DNA from: Acidimicrobiia bacterium
GTDB lineage: Bacteria; Actinomycetota; Acidimicrobiia; Spongiisociales; Spongiisociaceae
Length of the DNA stretch: 64,000 nucleotides
Assembly (NCBI GenBank): GCA_009841105.1
Contig: VXMM01000057.1
Span: forward strand, 1 to 64,000
Reading direction: 5' to 3'
Shown here: positions 47,512-57,935 of the stretch, one piece after another
Position numbering within the stretch: the first letter of the stretch is position 1
Layout of the letters: each line of letters begins with the position of its first letter
Position numbers and translations under genes: made by a program
The notes under the pieces: model-generated
The model's database searches: none
Told to the model about the DNA's origin: nothing
What the model saw: the letters and a program-made list of their open reading frames with translations, nothing else

Positions 47512-48573
47512 ATGCTGATCGGCAACGTCTGGCGCCCGCTCGCACTCGTCGCGGTTGTGGCGCTAGTTGTCGCGGCATGCGGTTGGGGACCCGACTACAG
47601 CCGCGTAACCACCATCGCTACCACGGCCCGAGACCAAGCGGCAACCTCGCCCGGTGGTAGTCCGGCGTTGTCCGGTAGCCGAGGTTTGCCTCCGTCCGAT
47701 CCGTTGTCAGTGTCCGGGAACATCACGGTGGCCGGCTCCTCGACGGTGTTTCCATTGGCGGAGGCGATGGCAGCCCGGTTCGAGGATGAGGGTTACTCGG
47801 GTCTGATCACGGTCGATTCGATCGGCTCGGGCGCAGGGTTCGAGCGGTTCTGCGTGGCCGGCGAGTCGGATGTCTCGAATGCGTCCCGGCCGATCAAGGA
47901 CGCGGAGGTGGAGCAGTGCCGGGCGATCGGTCGGGAGCCGATCGAGTTCCGGGTGGGGACGGATGCTCTGGCGGTGACGGTGTCGCCCGGGAACATGTTC
48001 GCTACCGATTTGACGGTCGAGGAGTTGTCGGTGTTGTTCTCGACGGCGACGACTTGGCAGGATGTCCGGGCCGGGTTCCCGGCGAATCCGATCCAGCGGT
48101 TCATTCCCGGCACGGACTCGGGAACGTTCGATTACTTCGTCGAGGAAGTATTCCACGAGGACGAGGGTCCGATCCTGGCGTCCGGCAACACGCAGTTCTC
48201 GGAGGACGACAACGTGTTGGTCCAGGGCATTTCAGGGGATGGTTGCGACGCGTCGAATTCCGCGACCACATGCGCGGTCGGCTTCTTCGGGTATGCGTAC
48301 TACACGGAGAACGACGATCTGTTGAGGGTGTTGGATATCGAGGGCGTGGAGCCGACCACAGACTCGGTGAACGCGAATACCTATCCGCTGGCTCGCCCGT
48401 TGTACATGTACTCGACGGCTTCGATCATCGCGGAGAAGCCGCAGGTCGGGGCGTTCCTGAACTTCGTGCTCCAGTTCGTGAACGAGGAGGTCGGCGAGGT
48501 CGGGTACTTCCCGGCGCCCGACAGCGTCCTCGACAGCGCGGCCGCCGAACTCAACGCCGCCCTAGATGGTTGA
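47512..48573 (+). CDS. pstS: Phosphate-binding lipoprotein PstS
   Basis: A 353-residue substrate-binding protein of the high-affinity phosphate importer. The lipobox LVVAAC (Cys23) anchors it to the membrane; a Ser/Gly linker follows. ITVAGSSTVFPLAEAMAARF and DSIGSGAGFERFCVAGESDVSNASRPI carry the phosphate-contacting Ser, Thr, Asp and Arg residues of the family, and PGTDSGTFDYFVEEV the second lobe. It belongs to the PstS branch with the E-CXX pattern of marine and actinobacterial homologues. It is the first gene of the pst operon, behind a PHO box. Confidence 0.94.
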   Translation: MLIGNVWRPLALVAVVALVVAACGWGPDYSRVTTIATTARDQAATSPGGSPALSGSRGLPPSDPLSVSGNITVAGSSTVFPLAEAMAARFEDEGYSGLITVDSIGSGAGFERFCVAGESDVSNASRPIKDAEVEQCRAIGREPIEFRVGTDALAVTVSPGNMFATDLTVEELSVLFSTATTWQDVRAGFPANPIQRFIPGTDSGTFDYFVEEVFHEDEGPILASGNTQFSEDDNVLVQGISGDGCDASNSATTCAVGFFGYAYYTENDDLLRVLDIEGVEPTTDSVNANTYPLARPLYMYSTASIIAEKPQVGAFLNFVLQFVNEEVGEVGYFPAPDSVLDSAAAELNAALDG

Positions 48574-48753
48574 GACGCAGCGGCGCGAAGGCCTGGAATC
48601 CGCTCCTTCCGCCGAACTGATGACGGCCAACGGCCTCGACGGGATGGGTAGCCTCGGCTACCGGAGGGAGACGGACAGATAGCGACGCGCGCGACATCGG
48701 AAGCTCCACCGCTGGCCGGTTCCCTCCGCAGGAGACGGCGGCCCGGCGAGGCG

Positions 48754-49650
48754 GTGATAGGCGGGTTGCTTTTCATCGCAGCCGCCCTGTCGATCCTCAC
48801 CACGGTGGGTATCGTCTTCGAGTTGGGGAAGGAGGCGCTGCTCTTCTTCAGGTCGGAGGAGGCGTCGCTGGCCGAGTTCCTGTCCTCCACCCAATGGCAG
48901 CCGGCCATTCTGGACTTCGGCATCTGGCCCCTGGTCCTGGCCACGCTGACCACGTCAGTCGCGGCCATGGTGGTGGCGCTGCCGGTGGGTCTGGCCACCG
49001 CCATCTACCTGAGCGAGTACGCCACCCCCCGGGTGAGGGGGACCATCAAGCCGGTCCTCGAGATACTGGCCGGTATACCCACGGTGGTCTACGGCTACTT
49101 CGCCCTTACCTTCATGACCCCGCTCCTCAGGTCCATCTTGGGGGTGAGCGTGGTGGAGATCTTCAACACGGCATCCGCCGGAGTCGTGGTGGGCATTCTC
49201 ATCATCCCACTTGTCAGCTCGATGTCCGAGGACGCCCTCCACGCGGTGCCGATGTCGCTCCGGGAGGCGTCGTACGCGGTGGGGGCCACTAGGTTGGAAT
49301 CCTCGCTGCGTGTGGTCCTGCCGGCTGCCCTCTCGGGTATAACGGCGGCCTTCGTGGTCTCGATCTCCCGAGCCATCGGCGAGACCATGGTGGTGGCGAT
49401 CGCGGCCGGCGCCGGGCCCAAGAACTTCACGTTCGGCGAGGACAGGCTGTTCGGCTACATCCTCAACCCGTTCGTGGCGGGCGAGACCATGACCGGACAT
49501 ATCGTCCGCATCAGCGGGGGTGACCTGAGTTACAACTCGATCGACTACAACTCCATCTTCGCCATCGGCCTGGCGCTGTTCGTCATCACGCTGACGCTCA
49601 ACGTCCTGAGCCGCCGGTTCGTGGCCCGATTCCGCGAGGTGTACGAATGA
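48754..49650 (+). CDS. pstC: Phosphate ABC transporter permease PstC (start uncertain)
   Basis: A membrane permease with six helices. From the GTG at 48754 it is 298 residues. IYLSEYATPRVRGTIKPVLEILAGIPTVVYGYFAL is the PstC-typical segment and EDALHAVPMSLREASYAVGATRLE the EAA loop. The frame is open upstream to a stop at 48649, encoding a basic lead (SLRRRRRPGE) typical of PstC N-termini, but no ATG, GTG or TTG occurs there. An ATA at 48679 follows GGAGGG by about 10 nt, so a non-standard start or a sequence error is possible. GTG 48754 would leave only the first helix with almost no leader. The stop overlaps pstA in ATGA. Confidence 0.88.
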   Translation: MIGGLLFIAAALSILTTVGIVFELGKEALLFFRSEEASLAEFLSSTQWQPAILDFGIWPLVLATLTTSVAAMVVALPVGLATAIYLSEYATPRVRGTIKPVLEILAGIPTVVYGYFALTFMTPLLRSILGVSVVEIFNTASAGVVVGILIIPLVSSMSEDALHAVPMSLREASYAVGATRLESSLRVVLPAALSGITAAFVVSISRAIGETMVVAIAAGAGPKNFTFGEDRLFGYILNPFVAGETMTGHIVRISGGDLSYNSIDYNSIFAIGLALFVITLTLNVLSRRFVARFREVYE

Positions 49651-51010
49651 CCGCGCCCGGCGCGGAAGCGGGCGGCAGGACCTCCGACCTCCTGCGAACC
49701 TCCTCGCAGATGAGGCGCCGGCAGCGCCGGGGACTCATCGCGCGGTTCGCCCTGCTGGGCGCGCTCATGGTGGCGGTGGCGGCGCTGGTGACCCTGATCG
49801 TCACCATCCTGAACTCCTCGTTCGGCCTGGTGGCCGTGGAGAACGAACGGTCCCCGGAAGACCTAGTGGCGAGCCGGGGATACCCGGCGGGTACCGCGCT
49901 CGGCGACCTGACCAAGGAGGATCTGGTAGCGATCCTCGAAGCCGAGATCTCGACCAACCTGGGCCGCCGGTTCGAACGGGAGCAACGCTTCTTCAGCGAC
50001 CGGATGGTCTTCGAGGATCTGTACGTCCTCAACGACCTCTGCATGACGGACGACCCCCCGCCCGCCTGTTACCTGCGCGCCCGGAGCCATTCCCAGGTGG
50101 AGGCGCTGGTGGTGGAGCGGGTGGTGGAGCCCACCATCGTCGGCACCTGGTCCTTCTTCTCGTCCGTGTTCAACCGTGACGAGGTGGAGGCGTACGCAGC
50201 GGAGAAACACCCCTACGCGGAATTGGAGTTCCGATCCTGGCTCTCGTGGGACTTCGTGGTGAATCCGCAGTCGCCGGAACCGGCCATCGCCGGGATCCGT
50301 ACCGCCCTGCTCGGGTCGCTCTGGGTGGTGCTGATCACCCTGGTCTTCTCCTTCCCCATCGGGGTCGGCGCCGCCATCTACCTCGAGGAGTACGCGCGCG
50401 AGAGCCGGTTGACGGCCATCCTGCAGACCAACATCAACAATCTGGCCGGCGTTCCGTCGATCATCTACGGGATGCTCGGCCTGGCGATCTTCGTCCGGAC
50501 CCTGGAGGCCATCACCAGCGGCTCGTTCCTGGGGACGGGCGGCGAGACGACCGCCAACGGCCGGACCATCGTGTCGGCCGGCCTCACGCTCGGCCTCCTG
50601 ATCCTGCCGATCATCATCATCAACGCCCAAGAGGCGATCCGGGCCGTACCGGGCTCGCTGCGCCAGGCGGGCATGGCGCTGGGTTCCACCAGATGGCAGA
50701 CGGTGCGCTCCCACGTTCTCCCCAACGCCCTTCCCGGCATACTGACGGGCACCATCCTGGCCGTGGCCCGGGCGCTCGGCGAGACCGCTCCGCTGGTGGT
50801 GGTGGGTGCGTCGACCTTCATAACCACCGATCCGGCCGGGCCGTTCTCGAAGTTCACGGTGCTGCCAATCCAGATCTACCAGTGGACCAGCCGGCCCCAG
50901 GACGAGTTCCGCAATATCGCCGCCGCCGCCATCCTGGTGCTGCTGGTGCTGCTCCTCACGCTCAACACGGCGGCGGTGATCCTTAGAAACAAGTATTCTC
51001 GGAGGACAGC

Positions 51011-51014
<4 letters not shown>
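49647..51014 (+). CDS. pstA: Phosphate ABC transporter permease PstA with large extracytoplasmic insertion
   Basis: A 455-residue permease; usual PstA is nearer 290. After helix 1 (about 32-56) comes an extracytoplasmic insertion of about 155 residues (57-215), rich in charged residues and with C132 and C141 nine apart as a possible disulfide. The core then follows: [42 protein letters not shown], and the EAA loop [25 protein letters not shown]. Proteobacterial PstA proteins can carry an extra N-terminal DUF3333 domain; whether this insertion is the same is open. ATG 49647 overlaps pstC by 4 nt and the stop overlaps pstB. Confidence 0.93.
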
Positions 51015-51858
<844 letters not shown>

Positions 51859-51862
<4 letters not shown>

Positions 51863-52548
51863 CCGAGTTCCGCAGCATCTTCCATTCCGAGCTCAACCGG
51901 CTCGAGGTCCTGCTGCTCGACATGTCGGAGCTGGCGGAGGTTCAGATCAACAACGCGGTGGAGGCGCTGCTGCAGGGCGATGCGGAGCTGGCCCACCGGG
52001 TGGTGCTGGGGGATCGCGAGATCGATCGGCTCTATGTAGAGGTGGAGCGCCGCTGGCATGAGGTGATGGCCCGCCAGACCCCGGTTGCCTCGGATCTGCG
52101 GCTGATGTCGCTCATCCTCCAGGCCGGGCACAGCCTGGAACGGATGGGCGACCAGGCGTCCAACATAGCCAAGATCGTGGAGGCCACCTCCACCCTTCCC
52201 ACCAACAGGACCATCCTGTTGCATATCCGGGAGATGCGGTCGATCGTGGTGCCGATGGTGGAGACGGCCATGGAGGCACTCGTCAAGAGGGACCTCAATC
52301 TCGCCCTACGGCTGCCGGAGTTGGACGATCCTGCAGATTGGTTGAACCGCAACATGTGGAAGGAGGTGGCCGCCTGCGCGTCCAATCCGGAGATGCTCGA
52401 ATGGGCGGTCCACATGATGCTGGTTTCGAGGGCCCTGGAGAGGGTGGGTGATCGGGCGGTCGACATCGGCGAGCAGGTGGCGTTCCTGCTGACCGGCGAG
52501 CAGCACGAGTTTCCGGAGGGCTGGGTACCCGCGCGCGGTTCGGTATGA
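51859..52548 (+). CDS. phoU: Phosphate transport regulator PhoU
   Basis: A 229-residue all-helical protein of two PhoU three-helix bundles. The first has [17 protein letters not shown]...[14 protein letters not shown], with the acidic metal-binding pattern, and [25 protein letters not shown]. The second has [24 protein letters not shown]. PhoU links the transporter to the sensor kinase and shuts off the Pho response when phosphate is ample. ATG 51859 overlaps pstB by 4 nt and the stop overlaps the response regulator gene by 4 nt. Confidence 0.94.
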
Positions 52549-53240
52549 ACGGAACGTCGATCCTGGTGGTGGAGGACGAGGAGACCCTCGCCGAATCGCT
52601 CCGCTACAACCTGGTCCGGGAGGGCTACCAGGTCACGGTCGTCGACGACGGTCGCCTGGCCCTCGACACCTTCCGAGCCAAGGCCGCTGACCTTGTGGTG
52701 CTGGACCTGATGCTGCCCGGGCTGGGCGGCTTCGACGTGCTGAGGCAACTCCGGGCGTCGTCCGAAGTCCCGGTGGTGGTGGTGACCGCCAAGGATTCGG
52801 AGCCCGATGTGGTGGCCGGCCTCGAGCTCGGCGCCGATGACTACGTGACCAAGCCCTTCTCGATGCGCGAGCTGATGTCACGGATCAGCGCCAACCTTCG
52901 CCGGGCCTCCCGGGGTGTCGGGCCCCCCGATTCGCTCGTGCTCGAGGGTGGGCCGGTGGTGCTGGATGTGGATCGCCATGAGGTCCGGGTCAACGGTGAA
53001 CTGGTCGACTTCCGGCCCAAGGAGTTCGATCTCCTGGAGGCGTTGCTCCTGCGCAAGGGCAGGCTGGTCCATCGCCAGGTCCTCCTGGAGGACATCTGGG
53101 GGGTGCCCTTCTTCGGCGACCCCAAGACGCTTGATGTGCATGTCCGTCGCCTGCGGGAGAAGATCGAGGATGATCCCCGCTCTCCAAAGCGGATCGTCAC
53201 GGTTCGCGGCTTGGGGTACAAGTTCGTCGTTGAGGGCTGA
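52545..53240 (+). CDS. phoP: OmpR/PhoB-family response regulator (PhoP-like)
   Basis: A 231-residue regulator. The receiver domain has VVEDEE, phospho-acceptor D54 in LVVLDLMLPG and K in VTKPFSMREL. The winged-helix DNA-binding domain (about 130-230) has DFRPKEFDLLEALLLRKGRLVHRQVLLEDIWG and VDVHVRRLREKIEDDP-type residues, ending GLGYKFV. Being inside the pst-phoU operon and followed by a sensor kinase, it is almost surely the regulator that binds the PHO box before pstS (PhoP or RegX3 equivalent). ATG 52545 overlaps the phoU stop. Confidence 0.92.
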   Translation: MNGTSILVVEDEETLAESLRYNLVREGYQVTVVDDGRLALDTFRAKAADLVVLDLMLPGLGGFDVLRQLRASSEVPVVVVTAKDSEPDVVAGLELGADDYVTKPFSMRELMSRISANLRRASRGVGPPDSLVLEGGPVVLDVDRHEVRVNGELVDFRPKEFDLLEALLLRKGRLVHRQVLLEDIWGVPFFGDPKTLDVHVRRLREKIEDDPRSPKRIVTVRGLGYKFVVEG

Positions 53241-53349
53241 CACGAACCGGAGCCTTCCAGCCAAGGCCGTTCGCCGCTCGACTGCGGTCCCATTCCGGGC
53301 CGTTCCCCGCCGTTTCGTGCCCGCTCCAGCCATCCCGAGGCCGTAAGGG

Positions 53350-54573
53350 ATGGCTTCCCTGCTCCCTCCCGCCGCCCGCCGTATCGGTCGCGCGCTTGCC
53401 CGGTGGGTAACAACGGCAAGCTTGGTCGCGGCCGGGATCGCTGCCGTGGGGGCGCCTCAGCCGTGGCCGTGGGTGGGCATCGTGGCGATGGTGCTGGGGG
53501 TGGTCTCGGGGATGCTCCAGCACCGAATCAGCCGTCACGAGCGGGGCGTTGCCGAGACCCTGATCGAGGAACTTGAGGTGGATCGGCTGGAGGCGAGGAC
53601 GATTCAGGATCTGTACGGATCGCTTCTCTCTTCCCTGCCCGTCGGGGTGGTGGCCGTTCAAGCGGGCCAGGCGGTGTACGCCAACCCGGCTGCCGTCGAG
53701 GTGCTCGGGGAGCGGGTGACCCAGGCAGGCGCGCCCATGCCGGGCGCGGTGCGGGAGGTCATCGACGGAGCGGTCGCCGGCCGATCCTCGTCTGCCCGGT
53801 TCTCGCAGGGGCTGCCGCGCCGGGTGATGGAGGTGGCCGCCCGACCGGTCGGAGAGGGTCTGGTGTTGCTCCATCTGTCGGACATAACCGAGCGGTCCCG
53901 GATTGACCGGATGCGCCAGGACTTCGTGATCGCGGCGTCGCACGAGCTCAAGACTCCGGTGGCGGCGATCAGGGCGGCGGCCGAGACGGTCCTGATGGCT
54001 CTCGAGGAGGATCACGATGTGGTGGCCAGCTTCTCGGGACGCATCCTCGACAACGCGGTCCGGATGTCCAGGACCGTCTCCGACCTCCTCGACCTGTCCC
54101 GTCTGGAGTCGGGCATCCTGCCATTCGAGGCCTGTGACCTGGCTGAGGTGGTGGGAGAGGTGGTGGAGCGGTTCCTCACCGCACGCCCTTCGATCGAGTG
54201 GGATGCCGAGCCCACCCCGGTCATGGGTAGCCCCTCATACCTGGCCCTGGCCTGCCGGAACCTGCTGGAGAATGCGGTCCACCACACGCCGGATGACGGC
54301 CTGATCCGGGTCACGATTGGCGCCGCGGATGGGGAGGCCATCGTGGTGGTGACGGATAACGGAACCGGTATTCCCTCGGACGAGCTACCGCGTATCTTCG
54401 AGCGCTTCTACCGGGTGGACGAGGCGCGCTCGCGGGCCACGGGTGGAACGGGTCTGGGCCTGGCGATCGTCAAGCACGTAGCGGACCTCCATGATGGCCG
54501 AATCGAGGTGGAGAGCAGGCTGGGACGAGGTTCCACCTTCCGGTTTCGCATCCCGGTTCGCCCACCTCCGTGA
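53350..54573 (+). CDS. phoR: PhoR-like sensor histidine kinase with PAS domain
   Basis: A 407-residue kinase. Two close N-terminal hydrophobic helices (about 14-34 and 38-56) leave almost no extracytoplasmic loop, as in PhoR kinases that sense through the Pst-PhoU complex. A PAS domain (about 80-180) follows, then the HisKA box ASHELKTPVAAIRA with H198. The ATPase boxes are NLLENAVHHTPDDG, VVVTDNGTGIPSDELPRIFERFYR and GGTGLGLAIVKHVADLHDG. It is 109 nt after the response regulator. ATG 53350 with GTAAGGG upstream is the start. It converges on the malic enzyme gene. Confidence 0.9.
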   Translation: MASLLPPAARRIGRALARWVTTASLVAAGIAAVGAPQPWPWVGIVAMVLGVVSGMLQHRISRHERGVAETLIEELEVDRLEARTIQDLYGSLLSSLPVGVVAVQAGQAVYANPAAVEVLGERVTQAGAPMPGAVREVIDGAVAGRSSSARFSQGLPRRVMEVAARPVGEGLVLLHLSDITERSRIDRMRQDFVIAASHELKTPVAAIRAAAETVLMALEEDHDVVASFSGRILDNAVRMSRTVSDLLDLSRLESGILPFEACDLAEVVGEVVERFLTARPSIEWDAEPTPVMGSPSYLALACRNLLENAVHHTPDDGLIRVTIGAADGEAIVVVTDNGTGIPSDELPRIFERFYRVDEARSRATGGTGLGLAIVKHVADLHDGRIEVESRLGRGSTFRFRIPVRPPP

Positions 54574-54621
54574 TCCGAGCCAGGAAAGGTGGTCGGGGAG
54601 GGCCCGGTGGGACGCGGATCA
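54571..54621. terminator. Inverted repeat between convergent genes (weak terminator candidate)
   Basis: TGATCCG (54571-54577, overlapping the kinase stop) pairs with CGGATCA (54615-54621) around a long 37-nt loop. It lies in the gap to the convergent malic enzyme gene. The stem is short for its loop, so this is weak. Confidence 0.25.
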
Positions 54622-54630
54622 GGGTCCTAC

Positions 54631-56016
54631 TCAGGCGTCAGCAGCGGACTCGACCGCCTGTGCCACCCGTTTCACCACGCCCGGGTTGAACACCGAAGGG
54701 ATGATGTAGCTGGCGTTGACTTGTTCGGGTCGCACCACCGAAGCGATGGCTCGGGCGGCGGCCACCTTCATGGCCTCGGTGATCTTGGAGGCGCGAGCGT
54801 CCAGGGTCCCCCGGAACACGCCGGGGAAAGCCAGTACGTTGTTGATCTGGTTGGGGTAGTCGGAGCGACCGGTGGCCACCACCGGTGCGTACTCGCGCGC
54901 CACCTGCGGATCGAACTCCGGGTCGGGATTTGCTAGCCCGAACACGATGGGATCGGAGGCCATACGCTTGATCTCCCTGGCGTCGAACAGGTCGGGGCCG
55001 CTCACGCCCACGAACACATCCACACCCTCCAACGCATCGAGAATGCCGCCCTCGCGGCCTTCCCGGTTGGTGTTGTCCCTCAGCCATATCTTCGAGGCGT
55101 CCGTAAACGTGCGCTGCGGGTTTATGATGCCGCCCCGGTCGAGGGCCACGATGTCCGCGATGCCGGCCGCCTCAAGGAGCTTGGCTACGGCCACACCGGC
55201 CGCGCCGGCCCCGCTCATGGCCACCTTGACCCGCTCTATGTCCTTGTTCACCACCCTGAGGGCGTTGGTCAGGGCGGCGAGCACCACGATGGCCGTGCCG
55301 TGCTGGTCGTCGTGGAAGACCGGAATGTCGAGCGAGGCGCGAAGCCGGTCCTCGATCTCGAAGCAGCGCGGAGCAGCGATGTCCTCGAGGTTGATACCGC
55401 CGAATACCGGCGCCAGCATCTCGACCGCCCGCACGATCTCGTCGGTGTCCTGGGAGTCGAGACAGATCGGCCAGGCGTTGACGTTGGCGAAACGTTTGAA
55501 CAAGGCGGCCTTTCCCTCCATGACCGGTAGGGCGGCCACCGGCCCGATGTTGCCGAGTCCGAGCACAGCGCTGCCATCCGTGACGATGGCTACCGAGTTC
55601 CCCTTGATTGTGAGGTTGCGGGCATCCTCGGGCCGCTTTGCGAGCGCCCTGCTGACCCGGGCCACCCCCGGTGTGTAGGCCATCGAGAGTTGGTCGCGGT
55701 TGCGGAGCCGGATGCGGTTCTGGACCTCCAGCTTCCCGCCCAGATGGAAGAGGAAGGTTCGGTCCGAAGCCTTGTGGACCGTGACCCCCTCGATCGCGGC
55801 CACCGCATCGGTTATCTCGCCGGCGTGATCGTCATCGCGGGTGTTGGCGGTGACGTCCAGCACGAGCCGGGTAGCCTCGGATTCGACGAAGTCCAGCGCG
55901 GTGACGACGCCACCGGAGGTCCCGATGACGGTGGTGATGCGGCCGATGGCGTGCTGATCGTCAGGCGGGGCGTACAATCGGAGGGTTACCGAATACCCCG
56001 CGCTTGCCAGTGTCAT
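54631..56016 (-). CDS. NAD(P)-dependent malic enzyme with N-terminal ACT-like domain
   Basis: A 461-residue oxidoreductase forming pyruvate and CO2 from malate. Residues about 8-85 resemble an ACT regulatory domain (SVTLRLYAPPDDQHAIGRITTVIGTSGGVV), absent from the short malic enzymes and suggesting amino-acid control. The catalytic part has LSMAYTPGVARVSRAL (Tyr), VAIVTDGSAVLGLGNIG, MEGKAALFKRFANVNAWPICLDS (catalytic Lys), INLEDIAAPRCFEIE and PVFHDDQHGTAIV (metal-binding Asp). The nucleotide-binding AMSGAGAAGVAVAKLL and GLANPDPEFDP come next. It supplies pyruvate next to the E1 dehydrogenase genes a few kb away. Confidence 0.93.
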   Translation of the reverse strand: MTLASAGYSVTLRLYAPPDDQHAIGRITTVIGTSGGVVTALDFVESEATRLVLDVTANTRDDDHAGEITDAVAAIEGVTVHKASDRTFLFHLGGKLEVQNRIRLRNRDQLSMAYTPGVARVSRALAKRPEDARNLTIKGNSVAIVTDGSAVLGLGNIGPVAALPVMEGKAALFKRFANVNAWPICLDSQDTDEIVRAVEMLAPVFGGINLEDIAAPRCFEIEDRLRASLDIPVFHDDQHGTAIVVLAALTNALRVVNKDIERVKVAMSGAGAAGVAVAKLLEAAGIADIVALDRGGIINPQRTFTDASKIWLRDNTNREGREGGILDALEGVDVFVGVSGPDLFDAREIKRMASDPIVFGLANPDPEFDPQVAREYAPVVATGRSDYPNQINNVLAFPGVFRGTLDARASKITEAMKVAAARAIASVVRPEQVNASYIIPSVFNPGVVKRVAQAVESAADA

Positions 56017-56195
56017 AATGTTCCTAGGTTGTCCAGGGCGCCAGGCCCGCTCGTTTCTGACGGGCTCCAGAGCCGCAAGGTTACTCCCGCCTTCCGCTCC
56101 GTCTTCCGGGAAGCTCTGGTTAATGGAGCAGGTCCTATACGATCGACCGTAGACACTCCCTTCGCCGGATGTCGGCTGGTGAGGAGGACCCGTCG

Positions 56196-57935
56196 ATGAC
56201 CAATACCGATGTCGCAGCCGTCTTCGACGAGTTGGCTGCGCTCACGCGGATCGCTGACGGGACTGCCCAGTCATTCCGGGCCCGGGCCTACGAGTCGGCG
56301 GCGAAGACCATCGGGGGGCTGCCCCGACCCGTGGCGGAGCTCTCCGTGGCGGATCTGAGGCGGGTTCAGGGGATCGGCAAGTCCACGGCATCCATGATTC
56401 GCGAGTACGTCGAGAACGGACGGTTGGGCCGCCTCGAAGCCCTCCGCGACGAGTATCCCCCCGCTTTCCAGGAGTTGGTGCGCATCCCGGGCCTGGGCCC
56501 CAAGCGGGCGGTCGCATTACGAGCGGCTCTGGGGGTGGGCGACGTGGACGCCCTCATCGTCGCGCTCGATTCCCGGGCAGTACGGGAACTCCCGGGCTTC
56601 GGTCGGAAGACGGAGGAGAACCTGCGGCGCGCCATCGACCGGCTCGGCTGGTACGGCAAGGAGCGCCGGACCCCGATACTCGAGGCTATGCGCGAGGCTC
56701 AGCGCCTGGTTGCGGACCTGGGCCGATTACCCGGGGTGGACCGAGCCGCCTACTGCGGAAGCCTACGGAGGTTCCGGGACACGGTGGCCGACCTCGACCT
56801 CCTGGTGGCTACCTCCGATCCTTCCTCGGTATCCCGGCGCCTGGCCCGCCGGTCATGGGTCAGGGAAGTCATCGGTTCGGGTGACACCAAGACCTCGGTG
56901 CTGACCCACACGGGTCTCCAGGTGGATGTGCGCATGGTCCCCGAGCGCCAGTGGGGAGCGGCCCTCCTCTACTTCACCGGTTCCAAGGAGCACAACATCC
57001 GCCTACGGAGGCTGGCGATCGAGCGAGGCTGGGTGCTCAGCGAGTACGCCTTGTACGAGTCAGGCAAGGAGACGGTGGTGGCGCAGGAGACTGAGGCGGA
57101 CATCTACGGGGCGCTGGGAATGGAGTGGGTGCCGCCACCGATCCGCGAGGATCAGGGAGAGGTCGAGGAGGCGCTCGGACGTCGGCTGCCCGACTTGGTG
57201 GCGGAGAGTGATCTCCGCGGTGACCTACACGTTCACACCGACATGTCCGGGGACGGGCAGGACTCCCTCGAGGCGATGCTCGACAAGGCCGTGGCCAAGG
57301 GACTGGAGTACATCGCCATCACGGACCACGCCGAGGACCTGGCCATAAACGGGGTCGGGCGGGATGAGATGCTGGCCCAGCGCCAGCACATCAGCCGCCT
57401 TCGAGCTCATTACCCGGGGTTACGGATCCTCCACGGGGTGGAGCTGAACATCGGTAGGGACGGTTCTCTGGACTACGACGATGCGTTCCTCATGGACTAC
57501 GACTGGTGCGTTGCCTCCATCCACAGCCACTTCAACCTCTCACGGGAGGAGCAGACCGCGCGGGTGATCACCGCCATCGCCCATCCGGCGGTCGATGTGG
57601 TGGGTCACCTCCAGGGACGGAGGATCGGGCGCCGCCCGCCCATCGACCTGGACGTGGGTGCGGTGCTGGAAGCAGCCGAGCTGACCGGCACCGCCATCGA
57701 GATCAACTCCTACCTGGACCGGCTCGACGCGACTGTCGAGGTACTACTCCAGGCCCGGGGGAGGGACGTGCTCATCATCATCTCCTCCGACGCGCACAAC
57801 ACGGGGGAATTGGATCAGACGGTTTGGGGTGTCCTCCAGGCTCAGCGAGGCCGGGTGAGCCGCGACATGGTCGCCAACACCTGGCCGGTGGACCGCTTCG
57901 TCGCCTGGGCCCGGGCCCGACGGCACGGACGCTAG
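56196..57935 (+). CDS. polX: Family X DNA polymerase with PHP domain (PolX)
   Basis: A 579-residue repair polymerase. The N-terminal helix-hairpin-helix region (about 1-130: LPRPVAELSVADLRRVQGIGKSTASMIREYVENG, RIPGLGPKRAVALRAAL, LPGFGRKTEENL) binds DNA. The nucleotidyltransferase palm has YCGSLRRFRDTVADLDLLVATSD with catalytic Asp residues, then VDVRMVPERQWGAALLYFTGSKEHNIRLR. The C-terminal PHP domain from about 342 has DLHVHTDMSGDG, ITDHAEDLA, GVELNI, SIHSHF, IAHPAVD and ISSDAHN, the full metal-ligand set of a 3'-5' exonuclease. ATG 56196 with GAGGAGG upstream is preferred. Its 3' 190 nt are overlapped in antisense by the next gene. Confidence 0.95.
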   Translation: MTNTDVAAVFDELAALTRIADGTAQSFRARAYESAAKTIGGLPRPVAELSVADLRRVQGIGKSTASMIREYVENGRLGRLEALRDEYPPAFQELVRIPGLGPKRAVALRAALGVGDVDALIVALDSRAVRELPGFGRKTEENLRRAIDRLGWYGKERRTPILEAMREAQRLVADLGRLPGVDRAAYCGSLRRFRDTVADLDLLVATSDPSSVSRRLARRSWVREVIGSGDTKTSVLTHTGLQVDVRMVPERQWGAALLYFTGSKEHNIRLRRLAIERGWVLSEYALYESGKETVVAQETEADIYGALGMEWVPPPIREDQGEVEEALGRRLPDLVAESDLRGDLHVHTDMSGDGQDSLEAMLDKAVAKGLEYIAITDHAEDLAINGVGRDEMLAQRQHISRLRAHYPGLRILHGVELNIGRDGSLDYDDAFLMDYDWCVASIHSHFNLSREEQTARVITAIAHPAVDVVGHLQGRRIGRRPPIDLDVGAVLEAAELTGTAIEINSYLDRLDATVEVLLQARGRDVLIIISSDAHNTGELDQTVWGVLQAQRGRVSRDMVANTWPVDRFVAWARARRHGR

